Shown here: positions 1 through 8,892 of the stretch, piece by piece | Layout: every line of letters begins with the position of its first letter | How positions within the stretch are numbered: position 1 is the stretch's first letter | Source: Phytophthora quininea | Taxonomy: Eukaryota > Oomycota > Peronosporomycetes > Peronosporales > Peronosporaceae | DNA length: 31,716 nt | NCBI GenBank assembly: GCA_011947345.1 | Contig: JAAVTG010000129.1 | Span: forward strand, 1-31,716 | Direction: 5' to 3' | Made by a program: the position numbers and the translations under genes | The notes under the pieces: generated by a model | The model's input: the letters and a program-made list of their open reading frames with translations, nothing else | Told to the model about the DNA's origin: nothing | The model's database searches: none

Positions 1-34
1 GACTCCATAATCAACCAATACTTTCTCCGTTGTT

Positions 35-50
35 TTCAGTTTCCAATTCA
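35..50 (+). promoter_or_regulatory. Inr+FPR-like core promoter of peptide copy A
   Basis: TTCAGTTTCCAATTCA matches the oomycete initiator plus flanking-promoter-region pattern (CATTYY followed by CAWTTT-like). It lies about 60 nt before the ATG of copy A, the spacing seen at the other copies of this family. Confidence 0.5.
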
Positions 51-92
51 CCTCGCGACGTCCAAGACTTCCCTTCAACGCACCACGCCAAC

Positions 93-241
93 ATGAAGAC
101 TTTGCAGCTCTCGTCCTCATCGCCGTGGTGGCCATGGCTCAAGTGGACGCTGTTTCCGACCCCAACCTCGTTCCAAATCCGAACTACGACCCTAACAAAC
201 GGCCATGCACTTACAGCAACCACTGTCGCCGTGACGCTTGA
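93..241 (+). pseudogene. Secreted RPC-X5-C peptide, copy A (frameshifted)
   Basis: The ATG at 93 starts MKTLQ, and the rest of a typical signal peptide (LVLIAVVAMAQVDA) follows in another frame. A single missing base in the context CAG/CTC at about 107-109 separates the two. The second frame runs through a short Pro/Asn-rich stretch to RPCTYSNHCRR and stops at 241, which is the signature C-terminus of the family. With one base restored the precursor would be 49 aa, the same length as copy H. The core promoter is intact. The break may be real or a sequencing error, because the window has many one-base deletions. Function is unknown; the architecture suggests a short extracellular peptide with one disulfide loop. 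Confidence 0.7.
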
Positions 242-304
242 TTTTCACAGCTTTCTAGAGGAGGTTTTCGCAAAATGGAGAGCTTTCGTGAAACGATTCG
301 CGTT

Positions 305-700
305 TTAGGTTCTTTGACGCAAAATGACGAGCAGCTCTACCGGCTGCTGGTTGTCACTTCTTACTTCGACGGACAGCTCCTGTTGCGGCCTGGCTGACCT
401 CAATTGGTGCAAGTACACGACATCTTCACCTTTCCTACGTGAGTTGTCTAGCTCGGTAGGCTTCTCCTCGCTTGACTTCAGCACCCCGTATACGCTTGAA
501 GTGCTCGACGATCACGTTTCCGCTGATCTGCGGGTCACTAGCATCTTCGGAGCGTATGAATTCGTCCTCTCGAAGCTGGGAAACGGTTAGTGTTGAGCGT
601 AGTCTTGGATGGAGCCCGCGCAAGTGGTTGCTTCGGCGCCGCGTAAGCTTCTCATCGAAGGATTCTCCTTTGGTTCAATTGTCACTTCATCCATCGTGGT
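305..700 (-). other. Possible degraded or unmodelled coding segment
   Basis: On the minus strand, adjoining open stretches have protein-like composition but do not share a frame. One starts at an ATG near 695 (MDEVTIEPKENPSMRSLRG...). One covers about 435-590 (REDEFIRSEDASDPQISGN...). One ends with TAA at 305-307 and contains GEDVVYLHQLRSARPQQ. An apparent branch site and acceptor (CACTAAC...TTTCCCAG) precedes the middle piece. I do not recognise the product. It could be a small gene with introns and base errors, or a decayed one. Confidence 0.25.
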
Positions 701-867
701 TATAATTGGGTTTATGATGTTGCTGCAGGCTGTAAGCTCAGTGACGGCGCGGCAGTGTCTGGGAGTGAACTGGACCGTGGTCTCGCTTGATGCGACTTTA
801 GCTGTTTGAGTTCATAATGTCCATCAGATCCCGATGATCTGGGAAGAGATTCAAGCAACGTGAAACA

Positions 868-948
868 CTCACTGTCTTGTAAAGTCGCCACACGTGAAAT
901 AGCCATTCAATTTAACGCACAGTTTATGCTATTTCACGTGACAGTGAG
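868..948. repeat. Imperfect inverted repeat with CACGTG arms
   Basis: CACGTGAAATAGC (891-903) is repeated exactly as its reverse complement GCTATTTCACGTG (928-940). Outside these arms CTCACTGTC (868-876) pairs with GACAGTGAG (940-948), with about 14 extra bases in the left arm. The arms form a long hairpin with a 24-base loop. It may be a MITE-like relic or a paired E-box/G-box site. No target-site duplication was identified. Confidence 0.6.
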
Positions 949-1134
949 GGTTGCCGACGATGAGTACGTGTCGGGCCTGCGTATTCTGCACTCAATGAAA
1001 ACGCGACCGGAGATTATGAGCATTTCAGTCAGTGCGTCGATGAAGATGCTTGTATTAAAGTAAAACAGCTTTGCAAAACGAATTGTGGCGACAAACTTTT
1101 TCGTGCTATTGTTTTTAACAACCGGCCACCAGCT

Positions 1135-1200
1135 ATTATGCTTGAAAGTCTGTTGCCAATGGCACAGCAAGCTTACCATCAAGCATGCAATAATGCTTGA
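1135..1200. repeat. Hairpin TCAAGCAT/ATGCTTGA plus direct repeat
   Basis: TCAAGCAT (1179-1186) and ATGCTTGA (1193-1200) form a perfect 8-bp stem with a 6-base loop. ATTATGCTTGA at about 1135-1145 repeats the right side in direct orientation. It lies between peptide copies A and B. No function is assigned. Confidence 0.45.
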
Positions 1201-1316
1201 CTCAATTCATTGACAGCAATTCCAATAATGTCTGCCAATTGAGCAGGCTTACGCAGCACCAGCATACAGCGAAACTTTCTTGTTGCTACGACGGACAAAT
1301 CGCCGTTGCGCCAATT

Positions 1317-1340
1317 CCTCTCACTGTCCAATTCTTCTCG
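1317..1340 (+). promoter_or_regulatory. Inr+FPR-like core promoter of decayed copy B
   Basis: CTCACTGTCCAATTC followed by TTCTCGTGG matches the family promoter and 5' leader. It lies about 55-70 nt upstream of the former start of copy B, so the promoter has outlived the reading frame. Confidence 0.5.
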
Positions 1341-1389
1341 TGGGTGGTAAGACTTCTCGCCACCAACGAAACAAAACACACCAGCGACA

Positions 1390-1580
1390 GTGAGGACATT
1401 TCCCCAGCTCTCCTCTTCGCCGCGGTGCTGGCAATGGCTCAAGGGGAGGCCTCACACATCAACTACGACAACCTGCGTCGATACCCGACCAGCGCTTCAC
1501 ACCCGAAATACTGCCCCCAACCGCGGACCCCAACGTGCGGCGAGGAAGATGTAAGGCTTTGGCCATCTCCTCCACCTTAA
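1390..1580 (+). pseudogene. Secreted RPC-X5-C peptide, copy B (decayed)
   Basis: The expected ATG is replaced by GTG (GTGAGGACATTT against ATGAAGACATTT-like). The signal-peptide core ALLFAAVLAMAQGEA lies in a frame one base off, the same offset as in copy A. Downstream the frame stays open to the stop at 1580, but the RPC-X5-C signature is no longer intact: cysteines appear as YCPQPRTPTC. Start loss, frame offset and loss of the signature together indicate a true relic. Confidence 0.6.
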
Positions 1581-1731
1581 ACCCTTACTACATGGAGCAG
1601 TAAAGGAAGAAGAAGCTGCGGAACTTGCAACGACGTCGTTAGTGTTGATCTTCTCTACAAAATTGTGTTACGACCACCGAATTTATTTTACCAACACTCA
1701 CCTGTTCAAACGGCGCATTCCGCATTCAAAA

Positions 1732-4700
1732 ATGAAGCGCGCACTCGGCACGAGCGCTCCTCGCGCGGGGTCTACGCCGCGCGTAAACCTGCAGGAGCAG
1801 CTCGCGTGGGCTGAAGCGGTGCGTCTCTCTCCTCTACCGAATGAGCCCGCTCTCGCCTTCTAACAGCCCCTGTGGCCCCCAACAGGCGCCCAAGAACGCA
1901 CTCCAACAATGTCTCAACTCCCACATCATCGGAGAGTATCTGGACAGCCGCATGACCAGGAAGCAAGCGTACGATCTCCTGCAAGCCGAATGGACTCTTC
2001 CGGAAGCCCCGATTCTATAGTATAATATTAATTACTGTTTATACAGAGAGAACGCCGCCGCGGAAAAGGAAAACTGTCTGGAGACGATACAGAGAGGAAG
2101 AGACGCGTTAGAGAGATTCCAAGCGCTGAGGGCCAACAACAAGTCGTCTACCAAGCTGCAGGTGGTGCCTACGCCTAGGATCGCACTGGGGACGTTGCCA
2201 ACGGGTAATAGTACAGGAGCAACATACAGGGATATTCGCCCCACGAGGGCCTACAGAGAATCAGGTATAGATAACAGAGACGATGGAGTCTCGACGTCGT
2301 CAGGCAACAACCAGGAAGAGGAAATGGTGGACTTGACGCAGTCGCCGCCGGTGAGCAGACCCAAAACAGCAGCTCAAAGACAGGAGTACGAAGAAGCGGA
2401 CAGTGTGGACGATCTACTGGGAGACTTGGATGTGGATGCGCTAGTGGCAAACCACCAGCGTACACAGAAACAAAATAACGTGCCACAGCCGCCGAGGCGA
2501 TCGCCTGGGCTGGAAGAATTTGTGTCTTTATCGACGCAGTCTACAGAGAGTGTCAGTGTGTCGCAGGAGACTGCAATGACCGATGAGCTGCGGAAAAGAT
2601 TAAGCAGACCAGGGAGAATTTGCGCCTGGTGCGGGAAGAATGCGACGATGCATCGTTGGAGGGAGAAGTGCCGGGTTTCATGCAAAAACGACGCGCCGAG
2701 CTTGAGCAGGAACTTGAAGAGTTGAGTAGGCGATTCAGGGAAAGCAGGAGCACGACCAAAGCAACGCCAGTTAGTCGGAGTGTTTCTCCTGAACGCGGCG
2801 TGGTGAGAGCTGCGCCGCTGCCACCAACTTACACCTTCGGAGAAAACACTTCAAGCAACAGTCCGACCTGCTCTTGCGGCATGTTGACCGCGGAAGCCAA
2901 AGTTCAATACGGGCAGAACGCCGGGCGAATGTACTACAGATGCAGTATCTGCGGGTTTCATTCGTGGGTGGATGGAGAAACAGGCTCCGGTGGCGACCGA
3001 TACTCAAATCCAAACAAAACTCACCGGCTTGTTGTGGAGCAGCCGTGTGTTTCGACTGATCCTGGAGTGAACACTAAAATGCAGCGTGCCAAACGGGTGC
3101 TTCGAGACGTCTTCGGACACAACGCGTTTCGTCCGAACCAAGAAAGAACAGTCATGGAGGCTTTTAGCAAGCGCGATGTGTTTGTGTTGATGCCCACAGG
3201 CGGCGGTAAAAGTCTCTGCTACCAGCTACCCGCTTGCATTGATGACGGTGTCACAATCGTCATCTCTCCGTTGGTATCTCTCATTCAAGATCAAGTGCAA
3301 CAATTAGAGGCCCTTGATGTTGGAGTTGCCAATTTAAAAGGCGGTGATCAGGACTATGAGACAACACAACGCCCTATTGTGTCGGAGCTTTTCTCCAACA
3401 GCACTCGCATCAAGATGTTGTACGTGACTCCCGAAAAGATTGCCTCCAGTGGCATGCTTGGCAATTTGTTCGAGAGCCTGGAAAAACGAGGGCGTTTGGC
3501 GCGGTTTGTGATCGACGAGGCTCACTGCATCAGTCAGTGGGGCCACGACTTTCGCAAAGACTACTTAAATATCGGCCAGTTGCGGCTGAAATTTCCATCG
3601 GTTCGTTGTCGTATCCCAGTATTACCCGTGTCAAGAGTATTGCTTACACTTTCTGATTTCGTATGAGCAGGTGCCGATTATGGCGTTGACTGCAACAGCA
3701 AATACACAGACCGAGACCGACATCGTGAACAACCTGAAGCTGTCGAACCCATTCATTACTCGCTCAAGTTTTAACAGGTTTGCGAACAAGTTTACCATGG
3801 GCACGAACGATCGCAAGCTAATAGTTCCTTTGCTGAACAGGCCCAACTTGACCTACGACGTGCGAAAGAAATCAGGAAAATTTATGAGCGAGATTGCGGA
3901 CTTCGTCGGGAAGCACATGGATGACTCGGGAATTATTTACTGGTACACTCTGTTGGTGCTTATTGAATGCTGGACCATTACAGCTGACCATGACATTGTG
4001 ATTAGCTTATCCAAGAAGGATTGCGAGCAAACTGCTGAAAAGCTCATCAAAGCACTGGGGCTCGAAGGCACGCGAAAAGCGAGTCAAATCTCGTTTTACC
4101 ATGCAGGATTGGAGCCAGAAGACCGAGCTTATCGCCACCATGAATGGAGTAAAGGAAAAATTAAACTCATCGTCGCCACAGTGGCGTTTGGGATGGGCAT
4201 CAACAAGCCCGATGTGCGCTACGTTATCCATCACACAATTCCGCAATCCGTTACTCACTACTACCAGGTAGGATATCGTGCTTGTCGCTGATGAAGTTCC
4301 TTCGTACCAAAATGTGTTGCTGTACTCAATAGGAAGCTGGTCGTGCAGGGAGAGACGGCGAACTGGCCAACTGCATCCTGTACTATTCGTTTGTGGATCT
4401 GGTAGGCTCTTTCTCTTGTTTCCACTTGGCGATTTCCACTCACTGCACGTATCTGACAGACCCGACGCCGCAAATTGATCACCAAAGATCGCGACAACCT
4501 GCAGCATCGCAATGTGCATTTGCAGAATCTCCGACGGATGACTGAGTTTTGCGAGAATCAGGTTGAATGCAGGCGAACATCTCTTCTCGAGTATTTCGGG
4601 GAGCACTTTTCAAGCGAAGATTGCCATGGTACTTGCGACAACTGCAGGAATAAAACCATGGGGATGACATTTGAAAAGACGGACGTGACGGAAGACTGCT

Positions 4701-6109
4701 TGATTCTGCTGAGCATGGGTACGGCTAATGTCAGAGCGCTTTGAAAAGCGAGTGTACTCACGGCGTGCTTTCTCTTGCCTTATGTAGTGAAATCGCTTCA
4801 AGAGCAAAACGATCCTGCCACACTTGTGCAGATTGCCCAGGTCTTCCTGGGCTTGGCGGTCAAAGGCAGAGGAGGATACTTTTCGCAGCTTTCAGGTTAC
4901 GGGAAGGGAAAAGGTCGCTACAGTCGAAGCGAAGTGGAGCGGATCCTCTACCACATGATCCTTCGCCAGTACTTTCGGGAAGTGGTAAGAAGTTGGTTGT
5001 ATAGGTAGTTCATATTGTTTTAACCACTTTCTTTTATTTTGCAGGACAAAACGAACCAAAAGGCTTCATGACGACGTTCCTAGCGCCAGGGATTAATGCT
5101 AATCGTCTTCAGCGAGGGAGAGGATTCGCATCGTGTGCAAAACGAAATACCAGTCGAGGACGGTGGCAAGTGACGTCTCTGCACAAGAGTCGACCAACAC
5201 TTCCAAGACGAAATCATCCAAGAAAAACGCAGCTAAGAAGACCAAGGCAGCTGGAACGCGTAAGACAGGAAAGAAAAAGAAAACCAGCACGAAAGACGTC
5301 GTTGAAGAGCTCAGTGACGACGATGTCGTCGAGGTTGCCCCACCGCCTCGTAGTAAAAGACGCAGTACCCACTCATGCCTGAAGCCCAGACTGCCAGACG
5401 GTTCGTAGGATTCTGTTCTTTTATGCCATTGCAATGCTTAACGCTGTGATTTGGTTCGATGTAGCATTCCGAAGGAACATGTCGAAAGACTTGCCCAGCT
5501 CCTCAAAGACTGGCGAGCTTCTGTGTGCGACAGCTTCAATGCCATGCCGTACCATATCCTTCCGACGAGTGGCATTGCTGCCATCGCCAACGCTGTGCCA
5601 GTGACTAACGCAGAGCTGCTGGAGATCGACGGCCTTGGACGCACTCGAGTGAAGAAATACGGCCCAGCAATCCTCGACATGGTGAAAAGGCACCTCGAGA
5701 AGGTCAGTCGATTGGGTTTGCAAGGTTTCTTTGTCTGGTTTGACAACAGATGGGCTTGTGTCTGCAGAATAACTTGACGCCAACTCCTTTGCCACAAGGC
5801 CGCCCAGCTAGCACAGCATTGGACTCGTTCGACTCGCTGGACCCCATTATTGACGTGGATGCAGCAGAGACCCCACCTGCACCCAAGACGTCACCCTTCT
5901 TCAACGACAACAACAACAAACACAAGGCTTCCCTGACAGCCCCACGAGGGATTCCGATCGATGACGGTTTGGACGATATCGACTGGGGAGCAGTGGATGA
6001 ATCGGTGCTGAACCAGCAGTACTCAAGCAGCCGGAAGCGGTCGTTGGACATGTCCGGTGCCGGCGCAAATGCGAGCAAGAGGAGTCGGCAATCCTCTCGT
6101 GGGTTTTAG
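1732..6109 (+). CDS. RecQ-family ATP-dependent DNA helicase with GRF zinc finger and HRDC domain
   Basis: A 3'-5' DNA helicase of the RecQ/BLM/Sgs1 class, expected to act in the nucleus in recombination and replication-fork repair. Proposed exons: 1732-1818, 1886-1968, 2047-3600, 3671-3777, 3841-3942, 4006-4267, 4333-4401, 4460-4718, 4788-4984, 5045-5404, 5465-5702, 5768-6109. In order the protein shows an N-terminal coiled coil, an acidic linker, a GRF-type zinc finger (CSCG...GRMYYRCSICGFHSW, about 2872-2970), motif I TGGGKS, DEAH box (VIDEAHCISQWGHD), ALTATA, motif V (FGMGINKPDVRYVIH), QEAGRAGRDG, Zn-binding CHGTCDNC, a winged-helix part, a Lys-rich linker and HRDC (IPKEHVERLAQLL...). One base is missing at about 2592, 5058-5061 and 5116-5118; with these added the CDS totals 3,663 nt (1,220 aa). 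The second exon-exon join (1968/2047) is chosen for frame and 78-nt intron size. The last acceptor could instead be 5749. Confidence 0.9.
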
Positions 6110-6178
6110 TTTATGCGTATTTGAAGTTATTTAGCCAGCACTCTACTCTGGCTAGAGCAAATATTGCATGCTTTTCCT

Positions 6179-7189
6179 CTACAGGACGATGTTATCGATC
6201 AGTCGGCACTGGCCGAGCTTGACGGCGACGGAGATGATGGCTCCTTCGGCCGTCTCTACCTCGTCGATTTCCTGCATGGTCTCCTTCGACCCCACGGAGA
6301 TGTAGTCGATCGCAGTGACCAGTGTCTCGCTCTCATATTCCTCGCGAATGGTGTCACGCAGCACAGCAGCATTCAGAACCGTCTTCCCTTCCTGCTTGCT
6401 CTTCTGGAACAAACTCTGCGCTCGGTCGAGTCCGCGGTGCAGCACCGTCGCTGCCTTGCGTTCTTCCGGAGACAAGTACTGGTTGCGAGTGGAGAGGGCC
6501 AGGCCGTCGTCTTCGCGTACGATGGGGACGACGTTGATCTCCACCGGCAGATTCAGATCCGACACCATGCGCTTAATCAGCACCACCTGAGCCGCATCTT
6601 TCTGTCCGAAGAAGACGCGAGTAGGCTGCACAATGTTGAACAACTTGGTGACGACCGTCGCAACTCCTCGGAAGTGGCCCTTTCGACATTTCCCTCGACT
6701 AAATCGTCGAATCCGACGGGGTCGACGTAGCAGCGGTGGTGCGGCGAGTACATTTCGTCTGCGGACGGGAAGAAGACCAAGTCCACGCCTTGCTGCTGCA
6801 GCATCGCCACGTCTTTCTCGAACGTACGTGGGTACTTGGAGTAGTCCTCGTTGGGGCCGAACTGGACTGGGTTGACGAAGATGCTGGCGGCCACAAAGTC
6901 GCACGAACTGCGAGCTTGTTTCACGAGGGACATGTGGCCTGCATGGAGTCCCTGTTGTAGCAGCATGTAATAGTTAAATAAAGGTAGTTTGGTAGATAGG
7001 GCGAGGTAGAACGCACCCCATGGTGGGGACAAGTCCCAACGTCGCATTGGGAGGTAGGGCGCGACGCGCTTGGCGGAAGGCGTCGACAGTCTCTAGAATC
7101 TGCATTTCTGGCGTCTTGGTGGAGAGGAATCGACTGGACAGCGTTCGACGTCTTGTGAGAGCGGTCAGGCGGGAGGCTGTGACGTGCAT
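6179..7189 (-). CDS. PANC: Pantothenate synthetase (pantoate-beta-alanine ligase)
   Basis: Joins D-pantoate and beta-alanine with ATP to make pantothenate, the last step of vitamin B5 synthesis. Exon 1 (7189-7017) begins MHVTASRLTALTRR and carries a basic, Ser-rich extension that may be a mitochondrial presequence, then GLVPTMG. A 65-nt intron (7016-6952) splits the VPTMG/LHAGH ATP-binding signature. Exon 2 (6951-6179) gives GLHAGHMSLVKQA, FVNPVQFGPNEDYSKYPRT, GHFRGVATVV, FFGQKDAAQ and a LALSTRNQYLS-type motif, all family hallmarks. Frame needs one base in the GGG run at the splice acceptor (6950-6952) and one in the AAA run at 6681-6683; the CDS is then 948 nt (315 aa), normal for the family. 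It converges on RecQ, with only 69 bp between the stop codons. Confidence 0.9.
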
Positions 7190-7344
7190 GGCAGGCGCGA
7201 GGTAAATGATCTTGTGGCAACAAGACCGTTACCCGGTATCCAACACCGGAAACGCAAAAATCCCAATGCGAAAATTAACGAATTGCAAATGTGTGGCAAA
7301 CTGCCGTGCATTTTATCGGAGAAACTCCGCGGAGAGGGCCACAA

Positions 7345-7509
7345 TCACGAGTTTGGACGGTCACACTGGTTCCTGTAATTGCATGGGCGCATGGATGGGT
7401 TTCCTTGCTGCATCTGGGCGTCGGAGCGCAAGTTCCTGTTGGGCTCCGCAGCGTTCACTTGAGCGATCGCCAATGTCGCGGCGATGAGAAGAGATTGGAG
7501 GATCTTCAT
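7345..7509 (-). CDS. Secreted RPC-X5-C peptide, copy C (intact)
   Basis: A 54-aa precursor. Residues 1-20 (MKILQSLLIAATLAIAQVNA) form a clear signal peptide. The mature part of about 34 aa contains RNLR at residues 25-28, an Asn/Gln/Met-rich stretch, and the family C-terminus RPCNYRNQCDR with two cysteines spaced C-X5-C. This predicts one small disulfide loop in a secreted peptide. The start at 7509 is fixed by alignment with copies D, G and J; longer in-frame upstream ORF is 5' leader. It is head-to-head with copy D in an inverted duplication. Role unknown: a candidate apoplastic effector-like or signalling peptide, by inference only. RNLR resembles the oomycete RXLR motif but sits right after the signal peptide and has no EER. 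Confidence 0.8.
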   Translation of the reverse strand: MKILQSLLIAATLAIAQVNAAEPNRNLRSDAQMQQGNPSMRPCNYRNQCDRPNS

Positions 7510-7560
7510 GTTGTCAGGGCTTGGATGTCGGCGTTGGGGAGGAAGAAGTCTTGGCCACGG

Positions 7561-7580
7561 GGAGAATTCAAGAGTACGAG
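7561..7580 (-). promoter_or_regulatory. Core promoter/leader of copy C
   Basis: On the minus strand the sequence reads CTCGTACTCTTGAATTCTCC, about 70 nt before the ATG. It matches the equivalent element of copy D (GGCATTCTTGAATTCTCC), which has a better initiator. The match to Inr+FPR is weaker here. Confidence 0.4.
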
Positions 7581-7630
7581 AACTTAATCCAAATGCCCGC
7601 CACATTCCGTGAGCTTCGCGTCGTTCGCTC

Positions 7631-7666
7631 GGCATCCCATCAACATTTGCTGTACGAGGCTGCTAC
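7631..7666 (-). repeat. Left copy of 36-bp upstream element (inverted duplication)
   Basis: On the minus strand this reads GTAGCAGC, then TCGTACA, then CAAATGTTGATGGGA. It matches 8085-8120 on the plus strand with only a few differences, and a third version lies at 14926-14959 (minus). It sits about 120-160 bp upstream of copy C's ATG. It is either the best-preserved piece of a duplicated segment or a shared regulatory site. Confidence 0.7.
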
Positions 7667-8084
7667 CAACACCACAAGGCTTTGAAATCGTTTTCTCATG
7701 TACGGCTTCTACCGTACAAGCCTCCGCCGCATCGGTGACTCTTCTCGTTCATGGCATGCAATCTCTGGCATCGTCACCGCCACAACTGTTGTCGCTAGCT
7801 GCTTCCCATCTCGAACAAGTATAGTACCTACGCTGTCGGACGTGACGTTGCATGTGAGTGGAAAGATGGCGCAAGCTGTATTATCCGCGTGTGGCGCATC
7901 GATAAACCGGTCTTCTCGTGGAATCTGTTGGTTGACGATTGACCGAGTATTTATATGGCTATCTTCTTGCACATCAAGTGAGGCGATGGTGTGAAGTAGA
8001 CAAAATATCGAAACCTTGTCCGAAATTGCTGCAATAGCAAGCTTGTTCATCTTCCACGTACACGTACAGAAATCGCTGCGTATT

Positions 8085-8120
8085 GTAGCAGCATCGTACA
8101 ACAAATGTTGATGGGAAGCC
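8085..8120 (+). repeat. Right copy of 36-bp upstream element (inverted duplication)
   Basis: The plus-strand counterpart of 7631-7666, about 155-190 bp upstream of copy D's ATG. Between this element and the core promoter the two arms diverge and differ in length; from the leader through the coding region they align again. Confidence 0.7.
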
Positions 8121-8202
8121 AGTCAACCAGACGAAAATCTTTCGATGCGAAACCCACGGAAACAAAGGACGCAATCAGGAATTTCTTGGTCGACTCGAGT
8201 GC

Positions 8203-8222
8203 TGGCATTCTTGAATTCTCCC
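8203..8222 (+). promoter_or_regulatory. Inr+FPR-like core promoter of copy D
   Basis: TGGCATTCTTGAATTCTCC: CATTCT fits the oomycete initiator and the following GAATTCTCC matches the family leader. The ATG is about 70 nt downstream. Confidence 0.5.
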
Positions 8223-8272
8223 CGTGGCCAAGACTTCTTCCTCCCCAACGCCGACATCCAAGCTCTGACAAC

Positions 8273-8428
8273 ATGAAGATCCTTCAGTATCTTCTCATCG
8301 CCGCGACATTGGCGATCGCTCAAGTGAACGCTAACTCGATTTCGGGCTCGCTCCCCGGCGAGATGCAGCCAGGAAACCCATACACGCGTCCATGCAAAGA
8401 AGAAAACCAGTGCCGTGAAAACCATTGA
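8273..8428 (+). CDS. Secreted RPC-X5-C peptide, copy D (intact)
   Basis: A 51-aa precursor starting at 8273. The signal peptide MKILQYLLIAATLAIAQVNA differs from copy C by one residue. The mature part of about 31 aa ends in RPCKEENQCRENH, with the C-X5-C pair kept. The middle region (Ser/Gly/Pro) differs strongly from copy C and lacks RNLR, so the ends are conserved while the centre varies. The 3' flank GCCTCTCCTCGACCAAG is echoed downstream of several other copies. Function unknown. Confidence 0.8.
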   Translation: MKILQYLLIAATLAIAQVNANSISGSLPGEMQPGNPYTRPCKEENQCRENH

Positions 8429-8745
8429 TTTCGGAGCCTCTCCTCGACCAAGATTCTGAGTGAAGGTTTTCGTCTGAGCTCGATAGTGCTGCGATCAAAT
8501 ATTAATGTCTTCGTGAGCCTCAATCTCAGGCGACTCGATCCTTCGAGGCAACTGGTTAATTACATCACTTTTCCGTCGTTGTGTCTCCACCAAGCCGACA
8601 GCCCAAACATTTGCCTCCTTGCTCGAGGAAATTTGTGCCGGTAACTTTGACGCAGAGCTATCAGTGTAAACGTCTAGTGTTGATGAAGCCTATGTATCAC
8701 ACAATCCAGCATTTCAGTCTATCAAAGTCTAAAAGCAGCGACGCC

Positions 8746-8892
8746 ATGGCGTTGTTCTCATTGCCGTGGTGCTGACAATGACTTGAGTGGACGCCGACCC
8801 GATTCCAACCCCACAGTGGAGCACGATATCGTTTGAAACCCGATAAAATCCCGTACAGCCTGAACAACCGCTGTCAGCGTTCCGCGCGTTGA
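8746..8892 (+). pseudogene. Secreted RPC-X5-C peptide, copy E (decayed)
   Basis: The signal-peptide core VVLIAVVLTMT is followed by TGA where the family has CAA, then VDADPIPT as in copy A. The C-terminus reads IPYSLNNRCQRSAR, so the first Cys of RPC-X5-C is now Tyr. Part of the N-terminal codons is deleted. Substitutions, not only indels, have inactivated it, so it is a secure pseudogene. It lies about 320 bp downstream of copy D on the same strand. Confidence 0.6.

Noticed and set aside
1937..2046. Alternative RecQ intron using the donor at GAGA/GTATCT
   Set aside because: It also keeps frame but removes a good coding stretch (YLDSRMTRKQA); the GTACGA donor at 1969 gives a typical 78-nt intron and a continuous coiled coil.
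2554..2607. Intron hypothesis for the RecQ frame break near 2592
   Set aside because: A 56-nt GT...AG candidate exists, but it would delete plausible coding sequence; a one-base deletion at CGG/AAAA fits the pattern seen in the other genes.
7561..7635. Upstream in-frame Met codons extending peptide copy C to 96 aa
   Set aside because: The extra N-terminus is the conserved 5' leader and promoter read in frame; starting at 7509 restores a signal peptide matching all other copies.
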